Positions 16,743 to 23,783 of a stretch of DNA of 64,000 nt are shown here, in pieces (position 1 is the stretch's first letter; every line of letters begins with the position of its first letter). Origin of the DNA: a candidate division KSB1 bacterium. Its GTDB lineage: Bacteria > Zhuqueibacterota > Zhuqueibacteria > JANLFK01 > Oleimicrobiaceae. The DNA lies in assembly GCA_034506335.1 (NCBI GenBank), contig JAPDPR010000002.1, positions 1-64,000 on the forward strand. The letters run 5' to 3'. A program made the translations under genes and the position numbers. The notes beneath the pieces are model-generated. The model saw only the letters and a program-made list of their open reading frames with translations, was not told the origin of the DNA and ran no database searches.

Positions 16743-18332
16743 TCAGCGCTGCTTTGCATCCAGAGTGGTGGTTCGGTGGGGCTCCGCTGAAACGGGCATC
16801 TCGTAAAGTTCCTTAAAGCGCTTGATCCCCTCAAAAATACCGCGCGCAATCCGTTTCTGTTCAGCCCTATCGCGCAAAACCTTCTCCTCCTCACGGTGGG
16901 AGATGAAACCTATCTCCACCAACACGCTTGGCATAGAGGCCCCCACCAGCACGTAGAATCCCGCCTGCTCCACACCCAAATTGGGCCTCTGCGTCCACCG
17001 AGCAAGGCCGTTCGAGATGAGACCTGCCAGCTCTTCGCTCTCCCGCACGAATTCATTGTGGGCCATGGCGGCAAGGATGAAATTCGGGTTACCGAAATCA
17101 CCGTAGCCGTTGTGCATCGACTCATACTCTTTGATCACTTCGTTCTCCCTGCGGGCCACTTCCAAGGCCTCTTCGGTCTTTGCCGGGCCAAGGATGTAGA
17201 CGGAGAAGCCGCGCACTGTGGGCCGGCGGTGGGCATTAGCATGAACGCTCACAAATAACTTACCATTGTGGCGGTTGGCAAGAGCTGTGCGTTGCTTGAG
17301 GGTGGGATAGGTATCGCCGGTCCGGGTCATATACACCGTCAAGCCCAGCTCATCCTCCAGCATGGCTTTTAGCTCTTTGCATGTAGACAACACCACATTC
17401 TTCTCGTAGAGGCCCGTCGGCCCGATGGCGCCGGGGTCCTTCCCGCCGTGTCCCGGGTCCAGCACCACCGTGTCGATGCGCCACTTTTCGCGCGCTGCCC
17501 GGAGACCAGCGATGAGGTCTGTAGAAAGCGTGTCCTGCGTGGGCAGTGAAATCCATACCTCGGTCTGTCCTTCTGGGAAGAGCACCTCACGCTTCTTCGG
17601 AATGGACCTCAGTCGCAGCGCCAATCGCGCCACCTCAGAGGAAAGCTGCGATGCATACCACTCCCTCACCTCCTTCGCCCTGTCCTCCAAATAGGCGGAG
17701 GAACTGTCCACCACCCCTCCATAAAAGTCGATGTACAGCCATCCGTTTCCGGTAAGACTCGTATAGACGTCCGAACTGGCGAACCGACGGGTGCAAGTGA
17801 CGCGTACTAACATGCCATTCGCCTTGGATTCCACCACGGCCCCAAGGACAACTGCTCCTTTGCTGGCGATGGTCAAAAAGCGTCTCTGTTCGTCCCACTT
17901 CACAAGCTCGGGAGACGAGTCCGCCAGCACCTCCACAAAGTACGGCAACGGCACGTACAGTTCCCCACCCTGCAAGAGGGTTTCCACTGGCATTTGCCGC
18001 ACCCTACTGCCTATTACCACGAAGCAGTTGAACGGTGAGACCGTCAATTCACGTGTGCCCACGTAGGCCACTGCCTTGTTGGCCTTTTCGCTCTTGACGA
18101 CGCGGCCGCCGAGCGTGGCCACCAGCTCTGCGAGGGGGACATAGGTGCATCCGTCCTGCACGAGTGCCGGGAGTTCCCGAGCACTTGTGCCGTCCTCATA
18201 CCGCACCCGCACGCTCTGGGGGTCTCCAGGCGAAAGTCGCACAGGACAAGAAAAAAGTGCCATGGCGATTAATGCCCCTACCATGGCACGCCTGATCGAC
18301 GCGCGACTCAGCCTCAAGTGAGCCACCCTCAC
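16743..18332 (-). CDS. N-acetylmuramoyl-L-alanine amidase (Amidase_3) with N-terminal copper-amine-oxidase-type domain
   Basis: 529 residues. A signal/anchor helix (GALIAMALFSCPVRLS) leads to a copper amine oxidase N-terminal-type domain (about 40-130, LPALVQDGCTYVPLAELVATLGG), common in exported cell-wall enzymes. The C-terminal half is a zinc amidase: DTVVLDPGHGGKDPGA with the first metal histidine, KLFVSVHANAH with the second, and VEIGFISHREEE with the catalytic glutamate. It cleaves the bond between muramic acid and the peptide stem in the periplasm. It follows the rhomboid gene by four bases and precedes the pduS-like gene by 17. Confidence 0.93.
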   Translation of the reverse strand: MRVAHLRLSRASIRRAMVGALIAMALFSCPVRLSPGDPQSVRVRYEDGTSARELPALVQDGCTYVPLAELVATLGGRVVKSEKANKAVAYVGTRELTVSPFNCFVVIGSRVRQMPVETLLQGGELYVPLPYFVEVLADSSPELVKWDEQRRFLTIASKGAVVLGAVVESKANGMLVRVTCTRRFASSDVYTSLTGNGWLYIDFYGGVVDSSSAYLEDRAKEVREWYASQLSSEVARLALRLRSIPKKREVLFPEGQTEVWISLPTQDTLSTDLIAGLRAAREKWRIDTVVLDPGHGGKDPGAIGPTGLYEKNVVLSTCKELKAMLEDELGLTVYMTRTGDTYPTLKQRTALANRHNGKLFVSVHANAHRRPTVRGFSVYILGPAKTEEALEVARRENEVIKEYESMHNGYGDFGNPNFILAAMAHNEFVRESEELAGLISNGLARWTQRPNLGVEQAGFYVLVGASMPSVLVEIGFISHREEEKVLRDRAEQKRIARGIFEGIKRFKELYEMPVSAEPHRTTTLDAKQR

Positions 18333-18336
18333 CCTC

Positions 18337-19203
18337 TCACTCCTGCGTCAGATAGCGACTGGCCTGCTTGAGTTCTTTTTTTTCCTTCGGCGTAAGCCTC
18401 TCGTACCCAACTTCGTTGATCTTGTCAAGGAGCATATCCACCCGCCGACGATAGTGCTGCATGCGCTCCCAACGCCGCCTCTGGGCTTCGGCCTTCCTGC
18501 GCCACCACCAGCGCCTCAGGGACGCCAGCGGGTTGCCAAATACCCTGCCCCGCCTGAGGTATAGATACCCGACCACCATGCCGCCCAGGTGGGCAAGATG
18601 AGCAATGCCGCCTTCCCGCCCGAAAAGGCTGCCAATGCCGCCGAGGAGGGACATGCCACCAAACAGGAGCACCAAGTACTTGGCCCGCACCTGGATGGGC
18701 AGCACAAAGAACAGAAACATGGTAATCACGCGCTCAGGAAACAGAAGCCCATAGGCCATGAGCAGGCCATACACCGCCCCAGATGCCCCCACCACCGGCA
18801 GCACCGAGCGGTGAAGAAACAGTACATGGAACAGTCCGGCACCCACCCCGCAGGTGAGATAGTAGCTGAGCAAGCGCCGCGCTCCCCACACTCGCTCGAG
18901 CTCCGAGCCGAAGACCCACAGGAAGAGCATGTTGATTAGGATGTGGAGGAGGTTCCCATGCAGGAACATGTAGGTGAACAGTTGCCAGACCCACCCCTTC
19001 CCCACCACCCAGGCAGGAACCAGAGCCAACACTGCTTCCACGGGGGATATGCGTACCGGGGATACAACAGACGGCTGCAGCACCGCGTTGCCCACCTGCT
19101 GGAGAAGAAACATGCCAACGTTCGCAGCCAGCAGCCATTTGACCGCTGACGGCATAGCCGTCATCGCAAGGCCAACCCGCGATGTCCACCGGTCCTCATA
19201 CAT
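18337..19203 (-). CDS. Rhomboid-family intramembrane serine protease
   Basis: 288 residues. Six transmembrane helices hold the rhomboid catalytic set: GASGAVYG with the nucleophile serine (about S141), AHLGGMVVGYL with the histidine (about H205), and HILINM with the oxyanion asparagine (about N91). The cytoplasmic tail of about 70 residues is very rich in Arg/Lys (WWWRRKAEAQRRRWERM) and predicted helical. Rhomboids cut transmembrane segments of other proteins; the substrate is unknown. The start could be TTG 19212 or ATG 19203; I use ATG. Only six bases separate it from the barrel-protein gene. Confidence 0.93.
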   Translation of the reverse strand: MYEDRWTSRVGLAMTAMPSAVKWLLAANVGMFLLQQVGNAVLQPSVVSPVRISPVEAVLALVPAWVVGKGWVWQLFTYMFLHGNLLHILINMLFLWVFGSELERVWGARRLLSYYLTCGVGAGLFHVLFLHRSVLPVVGASGAVYGLLMAYGLLFPERVITMFLFFVLPIQVRAKYLVLLFGGMSLLGGIGSLFGREGGIAHLAHLGGMVVGYLYLRRGRVFGNPLASLRRWWWRRKAEAQRRRWERMQHYRRRVDMLLDKINEVGYERLTPKEKKELKQASRYLTQE

Positions 19204-19218
19204 GGAGCGCAAGACCCC

Positions 19219-19869
19219 TTACCACAGGCCCATGGTCACGGTCACGCGGGCGCCAATGCCGGAAAGGTCCACTTGCTCCCACACCGGCAAGCCGGCGGGT
19301 GTCTTGGTACGGTTGCGCGACACTTCGGCGCTGGAGTAGAAGATCTCACCGGTCATGTCCGAACGCCGCCCCAGCCTGAACATTATGCCTCCGCCCACCT
19401 GCCAAGTGAAGCCGCTATAAAACCGCGTCTCCGAGACGCCCTGCGCAAAGTTCTGCTCCTTGTTCCATAGGAGCTCATACCCCAGGCTGCCGCGCAACAA
19501 ATAGGCATGCTGGCGGCTGGCGCGCATCTTCACCAGCAGCTCGGCAAGCAAGGGCAGGATGGTCGTATTGTAGTCGACTTCCTTTTGCACGGTTGTCTCG
19601 CTAAGCCCGCTCTCGTACTCCGTAGTGGCCACTTCGCTTGTCTTCACATAGTGCCGACGGAACAGATCGGCCGCCACACCGATTGAGACAGCCTCATCAA
19701 CCTCCGCACCCAGCGAAGCGCCAATGGCGAATCCAGACTTGGCATCCTTTGGGTTCAAATATCCGACCCTCACGCCCAACTCCTTGCCCCGCTGTGCCGA
19801 AGAGCTCGCCGGACAAAGGGTCATGGCGGCCCCAACAAAGAGCGCGCAGACAGCCCAAGTGCCCTTCAT
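19219..19869 (-). CDS. Predicted outer-membrane beta-barrel protein
   Basis: 216 residues. The signal peptide MKGTWAVCALFVGAAMTLCPASSSAQ is followed by alternating amphipathic strands such as LGVRVGYLNPKD, GFAIGASLGAEV and FTWQVGGGIMFRLGRR, ending in VTVTMGLW, an aromatic-terminal strand as in barrels. No enzymatic motif is seen. Start at ATG 19869 is supported by GAGGAGG eight bases upstream. It is the first gene after a predicted promoter and leads the unit that ends with the microcompartment and citrate lyase genes. Confidence 0.75.
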   Translation of the reverse strand: MKGTWAVCALFVGAAMTLCPASSSAQRGKELGVRVGYLNPKDAKSGFAIGASLGAEVDEAVSIGVAADLFRRHYVKTSEVATTEYESGLSETTVQKEVDYNTTILPLLAELLVKMRASRQHAYLLRGSLGYELLWNKEQNFAQGVSETRFYSGFTWQVGGGIMFRLGRRSDMTGEIFYSSAEVSRNRTKTPAGLPVWEQVDLSGIGARVTVTMGLW

Positions 19870-19910
19870 GATAAGGCCCTCCTCGATTGGGTTGAGCAAA
19901 GCACTGAAAA

Positions 19911-19939
19911 AGGGTACAAATATCCCAGGAAAAAATCAA
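19911..19939 (-). promoter_or_regulatory. Candidate promoter for the barrel-rhomboid-amidase-pduS-pduT-citDE-citF unit
   Basis: On the minus strand TTGATT and TACCCT are spaced by 17 bases. It lies in the only gap above 35 bases between thiD and the end of citF, about 40 bases before the ATG of the barrel protein. The -10 is imperfect. Confidence 0.4.
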
Positions 19940-19945
19940 GGGAAA

Positions 19946-20749
19946 TCAAGGCACTGGCGCCTGGCCTCGCTCCGGCTGCACAAAATGGTTGAGGCCAGCG
20001 ATACCCTTTCCCAATGGTTCTGCGCCAGCGATAGCAGCGGTTACAAAGGCTTTGGCCCTGCGCACCGCCTCAGCCAATGGGTGCCCCTTGGCCAAACCCG
20101 CGGCAATGGCTGCGGAAAACGTGCATCCGCTACCATGCGTGTGTGGATTGCTCAGGCGTTCGCCAGTCAGTACCACCATAGAGTGCCCGTCGAAAAGCAC
20201 GTCCGTGGCATCGTCGCGCAAGTGGCCACCCTTGATCACCACTGCCGAGGCGCCCAGGCCAGCGATCCGCTCGGCAGCGCGCTCCATGTCGGCGACGGAG
20301 GAGATGGGCATCCCCGCAAGGGTCTCAGCCTCCGGGATGTTGGGCGTCACCACCCTCGCCAGAGGCAGAAGCTCCTCCACCAAAGCCGTGCGCGCCTCCG
20401 CCCGGAGAAGAGGCTCACCGCGCTTGGCCATCATCACCGGATCCACTACTAAGTTGGGCACCCGGTAGTGGCGCAGCTGCCCAGCCACCGCCCGCACTAT
20501 CTCAGCATTGGCCAACATGCCGGTCTTTGCCGCGTCAGCGCCTATGTCTGAGAGGACGCACTCCAGCTGCTTCACGACAAAATCCGCAGGTACCTCGAAC
20601 ACTCCGTGCACACCAAGCGTGTTTTGTGCAGTCAAGGCCGTGATTACCGACATCCCGTACACCCTGAAGGCGGCGAAGGTCTTCAAATCCGCCTGAATCC
20701 CTGCTCCGCCTCCCGAATCAGAGCCCGCAATGGTCAGTACGCGAACCAT
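19946..20749 (-). CDS. thiD: Hydroxymethylpyrimidine/phosphomethylpyrimidine kinase
   Basis: 267 residues, usual length. It phosphorylates HMP and HMP-P for thiamine synthesis. The start VRVLTIAGSDSGGGAGIQADLKTF is the ThiD substrate-binding region, and the C-terminal GSGCTFSAAIAAGLAKG is the ribokinase-fold anion hole with the catalytic base position. DPVMMAKRG is also typical. It follows the radical SAM gene by 20 bases and ends the plsC-queH-amrS-thiD run. Confidence 0.96.
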   Translation of the reverse strand: MVRVLTIAGSDSGGGAGIQADLKTFAAFRVYGMSVITALTAQNTLGVHGVFEVPADFVVKQLECVLSDIGADAAKTGMLANAEIVRAVAGQLRHYRVPNLVVDPVMMAKRGEPLLRAEARTALVEELLPLARVVTPNIPEAETLAGMPISSVADMERAAERIAGLGASAVVIKGGHLRDDATDVLFDGHSMVVLTGERLSNPHTHGSGCTFSAAIAAGLAKGHPLAEAVRRAKAFVTAAIAGAEPLGKGIAGLNHFVQPERGQAPVP

Positions 20750-20769
20750 TCATTCCTCCGGCTTTTTCC

Positions 20770-21786
20770 CTACGCCAGACCAAGGCCGTGAATGGGGGCA
20801 CCGCACTGCGCACAGGCTCCATCCTTGAGGCGCCGGCTTCGCACTGAGAACCCATAGCGCTCAATGACCTTAGCACCGCACCGGTAGCAGTAGGTGTGCT
20901 CGCCCTCATCGCCCGGCACGTTGCCACTGTACACGTAGTAAAGCCCTGCCTCAAGCCCAATCCTGCGTGCGCGATGGAGAGAGTCAAGGGGCGTCGGGGG
21001 TAGTTCGGTCATGCGGTACTGCGGATAGAAGCGCGTAACATGCCAGGGCGTCTCTTTGCCCAGTTTCTCAGCGATAAAGCGGGCAATCCTGCGCAACTGA
21101 TCCTCCTTGTCCACATGCGTGGGAACCAGCAGGGTTGTCACCTCCACCCAGATGCCCAACTCCTTCATTAGACAGAGCGTCTCCAGGACGCTCTCCAGGT
21201 CTCCACCCACCACTTTGCGATAGAACTCCCGGTCAAAACCCTTCAAGTCCACGTTGGCCGCATGCAGCACCCCTTGGAGCCGGCGCAAAGGTTCAGGAGA
21301 GATAAACCCATTGGTCACAAAAACGTTCTTGAGACCATGCGCCACCGCAGCTCGCCCACAGTCTTCTGCGTACTCATAGTACACGGTCGGCTCCGTGTAA
21401 GTGTACGCGATTGTCCGGCAATCGGTCCTGAGGGCCGATGCGACCACCTCCTCTGGGGGGAAATCCTCTCCTGCGATGTGCCCGGTGGCGCGGGGCATCT
21501 GCGAGATGTCGGCATTCTGACAAAAGCGGCAGCTAAAATTGCATCCCACCGTGGCCAGCGAAAAGGATCGCGAACCAGGATAGACGTGGAAAAGCGGCTT
21601 TTTCTCGATGGGGTCAACGTGCACCGCGATGGCCTTCCCGTAGACGAGCGAATACAACGTCCCCCCACGGTTCTGGCGCACGCCGCAAATACCCGTGCGA
21701 CCGTCGTGAATAGTACACCGGTGCGGGCAAAGCTCACACCGCACCTTTCCGCCTTCCAGCTTGGTGTAGAAAAGCGCCTCTTTCAT
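20770..21786 (-). CDS. amrS: AmrS-type radical SAM enzyme (AmmeMemoRadiSam system / PFL-activase-like)
   Basis: 338 residues. GCNFSCRFCQNADISQ carries the CxxxCxxC cluster that binds 4Fe-4S and S-adenosylmethionine. An N-terminal CELCPHRCTIHDGRTGICGVRQN cysteine set and a C-terminal CYRCGAKVIERYG / CAQCG zinc-type set match the radical SAM member of the AmmeMemoRadiSam group. The usual partners (AmmeMemoRadiSam A and B) are not visible here, so the substrate is unknown. Its ATGA overlaps the queH stop, so the two are translationally coupled. Confidence 0.9.
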   Translation of the reverse strand: MKEALFYTKLEGGKVRCELCPHRCTIHDGRTGICGVRQNRGGTLYSLVYGKAIAVHVDPIEKKPLFHVYPGSRSFSLATVGCNFSCRFCQNADISQMPRATGHIAGEDFPPEEVVASALRTDCRTIAYTYTEPTVYYEYAEDCGRAAVAHGLKNVFVTNGFISPEPLRRLQGVLHAANVDLKGFDREFYRKVVGGDLESVLETLCLMKELGIWVEVTTLLVPTHVDKEDQLRRIARFIAEKLGKETPWHVTRFYPQYRMTELPPTPLDSLHRARRIGLEAGLYYVYSGNVPGDEGEHTYCYRCGAKVIERYGFSVRSRRLKDGACAQCGAPIHGLGLA

Positions 21787-22340
21787 CTGGCCTCCCGGCC
21801 CCTTTGGCTAAAGACGCACCCGCAATAGTTCTGCCGATAGAGCCCCAGGGCACGGCTCAGCTCGATGCTGCGCTTGAAGCCGTCCTGCTTCTTAAAGTTG
21901 GCGGCCAGGAATGCTACTCCGTAGCGAGTCGCAATTTCTTGGCCCAAGGCACAGATCACGCCTGCATCCTTGTGAGGGCTCACGGTGAGCGTAGTCGCGA
22001 AGGTGCCGATGCCGCGGCGCACCGCCTCTCTGGCAGTGGCCTCCAGACGCATAGAGAAGCAGACACTGCAGCGCCGCCCTTTTTCTGGCTCCTGCTCCAA
22101 ACCTCGTACCGCCTCGAACCAGGCTGTCTGGTCGTATGGGCCGACCACCAACTCCACCTGCATAGCCTCTGCCACCTTGCGCATCTCTTGCGCGCGCAGT
22201 TCATATTCTGCAGGGGGATGAATGTTCGGATTGTAGAAAAAGACTACAACCTCCCACTCGGGTTTCAGCCGCTCTATAGCCACTGTGGCATCGGGCGCAC
22301 AGCAGGCCAGCAGCAGGATGCTCCGGCGCTCGGAAAGCAT
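21783..22340 (-). CDS. queH: Epoxyqueuosine reductase QueH
   Basis: 185 residues. QueH reduces epoxyqueuosine to queuosine in tRNA wobble bases and replaces QueG in many bacteria. Family marks are the adjacent cysteines in LLLACCAPD, the FYNPNIHPPAEYELR segment, CSVCFSMRLE, TTLTVSPHKD and the late YCGC motif; these cysteines hold iron-sulfur and metal sites. It starts one base after the end of the acyltransferase gene and overlaps amrS by four bases. Confidence 0.95.
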   Translation of the reverse strand: MLSERRSILLLACCAPDATVAIERLKPEWEVVVFFYNPNIHPPAEYELRAQEMRKVAEAMQVELVVGPYDQTAWFEAVRGLEQEPEKGRRCSVCFSMRLEATAREAVRRGIGTFATTLTVSPHKDAGVICALGQEIATRYGVAFLAANFKKQDGFKRSIELSRALGLYRQNYCGCVFSQRGREAR

Positions 22341-22341
22341 G

Positions 22342-23613
22342 TCATGCCTCCCCGAGTGACATGATGCGCCCCATGAGGTATTCGCCGGCTTGTTGAAGCT
22401 GATCCGCGGCGAAGGGCAAACGGAACGGACGCCCTACCGTCAACGTCACCTTGTGGCGCTGCAGGTGGCTGTCCCAGCGTGGCAGCACCTCGAAGGAGCC
22501 ACGGATGCGCACCGGGACGATGGGCACACCGGCCCGCACAAGAAAGCGGACCGTCCCCACCTTGGGCGGCAAAGCTCGACCGTCCCACGTGCGTTCACCT
22601 TCCACAAAGATTCCCACCGGCTCCCCTGCCTGTAACACGCGGAGGGCATTCCGCACCACAGAAGGGTCAGTTTCATGCCGGCGCACCGGAATGACCCGCA
22701 GCTGGCGCATCACCCAGCAGGCGGCGCGACTCTTGAATTCGGTGTTCTTGGCCAAATACGACACTTTGCGCGGCAGCAAGGTCAAGGTAAAGAATGAGTC
22801 AAGGTACCCCTCATGGTTGATTACAAGGACAAAGGGGCCCTCTTTCGGGATATTATGGCGCCCGTGCACGCGCACCGCAAAAAGGGCGCCCAACACCAAC
22901 CCTCCCAGCATTTTGACACAGGCGTAGAAAAGCCTGGAAGTGAATGGCTCATGCACTGCCGGAGTAACGGATGCCGGTCGCACCAGGTTCCGCCCTTCCG
23001 GCCGCACGGGCCAGGAGAACGTGACATGGGGCTGAAACTCGACAATCTGCTTGCCCCCGTGCCCTTGCCAATAAGAGCGCAATGCCTGGCGGCACAGGTA
23101 CTCATACTTCAGCGGGCTTTCTCTGAGAAAACGCACCTGAAAGTAGCGCTGTCCCCGGACCTTGAAAACAAAGTTGCGGGCGTCTGTTGTCACACAGGTA
23201 ATCTCCTGCCAGGGAAAGCGCCAGTGATGCTCCTCGCCCAGGAATTGTAGACCTTCCTTAGTCAGCACGACTTTGCCCTTGTCTACCGGGACGACCTGCT
23301 CCAGCTCGGCCCGTACACCAGCGCCAGTCGAATACCGTCCGGCCGGACGGGCTTGTAAGAGTGTTGCTTCCTGGCTCACCATGCAATTGCTCTCGTCGCC
23401 GCCACGTCCGTTCCGGGTCCATGGGAGGGTGGGCAGGTCTCGCACTTTGGCGAACCAATCCGCGCAGTCCCGAAACCTCCCGTCCAGTCCCAGGAGTCGC
23501 CCACGGCGCACAAAAGTCGCGCCGCAGTGCGTACAGGTCGTCCTGCCCTTCCTGGTGTAAAGAGCATCGATGTGTTGGCACGCGGGGCACGCGTAAAGAA
23601 GGTCGCCAATCAT
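22342..23613 (-). CDS. 1-acylglycerol-phosphate acyltransferase (PlsC family) with N-terminal zinc ribbon
   Basis: About 423 residues, twice the usual PlsC length. The C-terminal half has the acyltransferase motifs NHEGYLDSF (NHx4D, catalytic) and FVEGERTWDGRALP. A short hydrophobic segment (LFYACVKMLGGLVLGALFAV) precedes it. The N-terminus is a zinc ribbon, YACPACQHIDAL and CTHCGATFVRRG, followed by a beta-rich region of about 120 residues that resembles a PH-like fold (FLGEEHHWRFPWQEITCV), which is inference. It likely acylates lysophosphatidate or a related lipid at the membrane. ATG 23613 is chosen because it places the ribbon at the start; TTG 23649 is possible. Confidence 0.82.
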   Translation of the reverse strand: MIGDLLYACPACQHIDALYTRKGRTTCTHCGATFVRRGRLLGLDGRFRDCADWFAKVRDLPTLPWTRNGRGGDESNCMVSQEATLLQARPAGRYSTGAGVRAELEQVVPVDKGKVVLTKEGLQFLGEEHHWRFPWQEITCVTTDARNFVFKVRGQRYFQVRFLRESPLKYEYLCRQALRSYWQGHGGKQIVEFQPHVTFSWPVRPEGRNLVRPASVTPAVHEPFTSRLFYACVKMLGGLVLGALFAVRVHGRHNIPKEGPFVLVINHEGYLDSFFTLTLLPRKVSYLAKNTEFKSRAACWVMRQLRVIPVRRHETDPSVVRNALRVLQAGEPVGIFVEGERTWDGRALPPKVGTVRFLVRAGVPIVPVRIRGSFEVLPRWDSHLQRHKVTLTVGRPFRLPFAADQLQQAGEYLMGRIMSLGEA

Positions 23614-23724
23614 AGTTTCACCATTGCCCGTTGTTCCTCCGGACGGCAAACACCGCTTTGCCCAAGGAACTCCAGTTGTGAAAGGTGAGCACGCCGGGTT
23701 TGCGTCCGTGTTCTTTCAATAAAG

Positions 23725-23753
23725 AAGCTACAAAACCCCACAACACAATGCAA
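23725..23753 (-). promoter_or_regulatory. Candidate promoter for plsC-queH-amrS-thiD
   Basis: Minus-strand TTGCAT and TAGCTT with a 17-base spacer, in the 170-base gap between the M6-type protease gene and the acyltransferase gene. It leaves a leader of about 105 bases. Confidence 0.35.
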
Positions 23754-23783
23754 GCTAATTCTTCGTTCGCACACACTTCCGGC

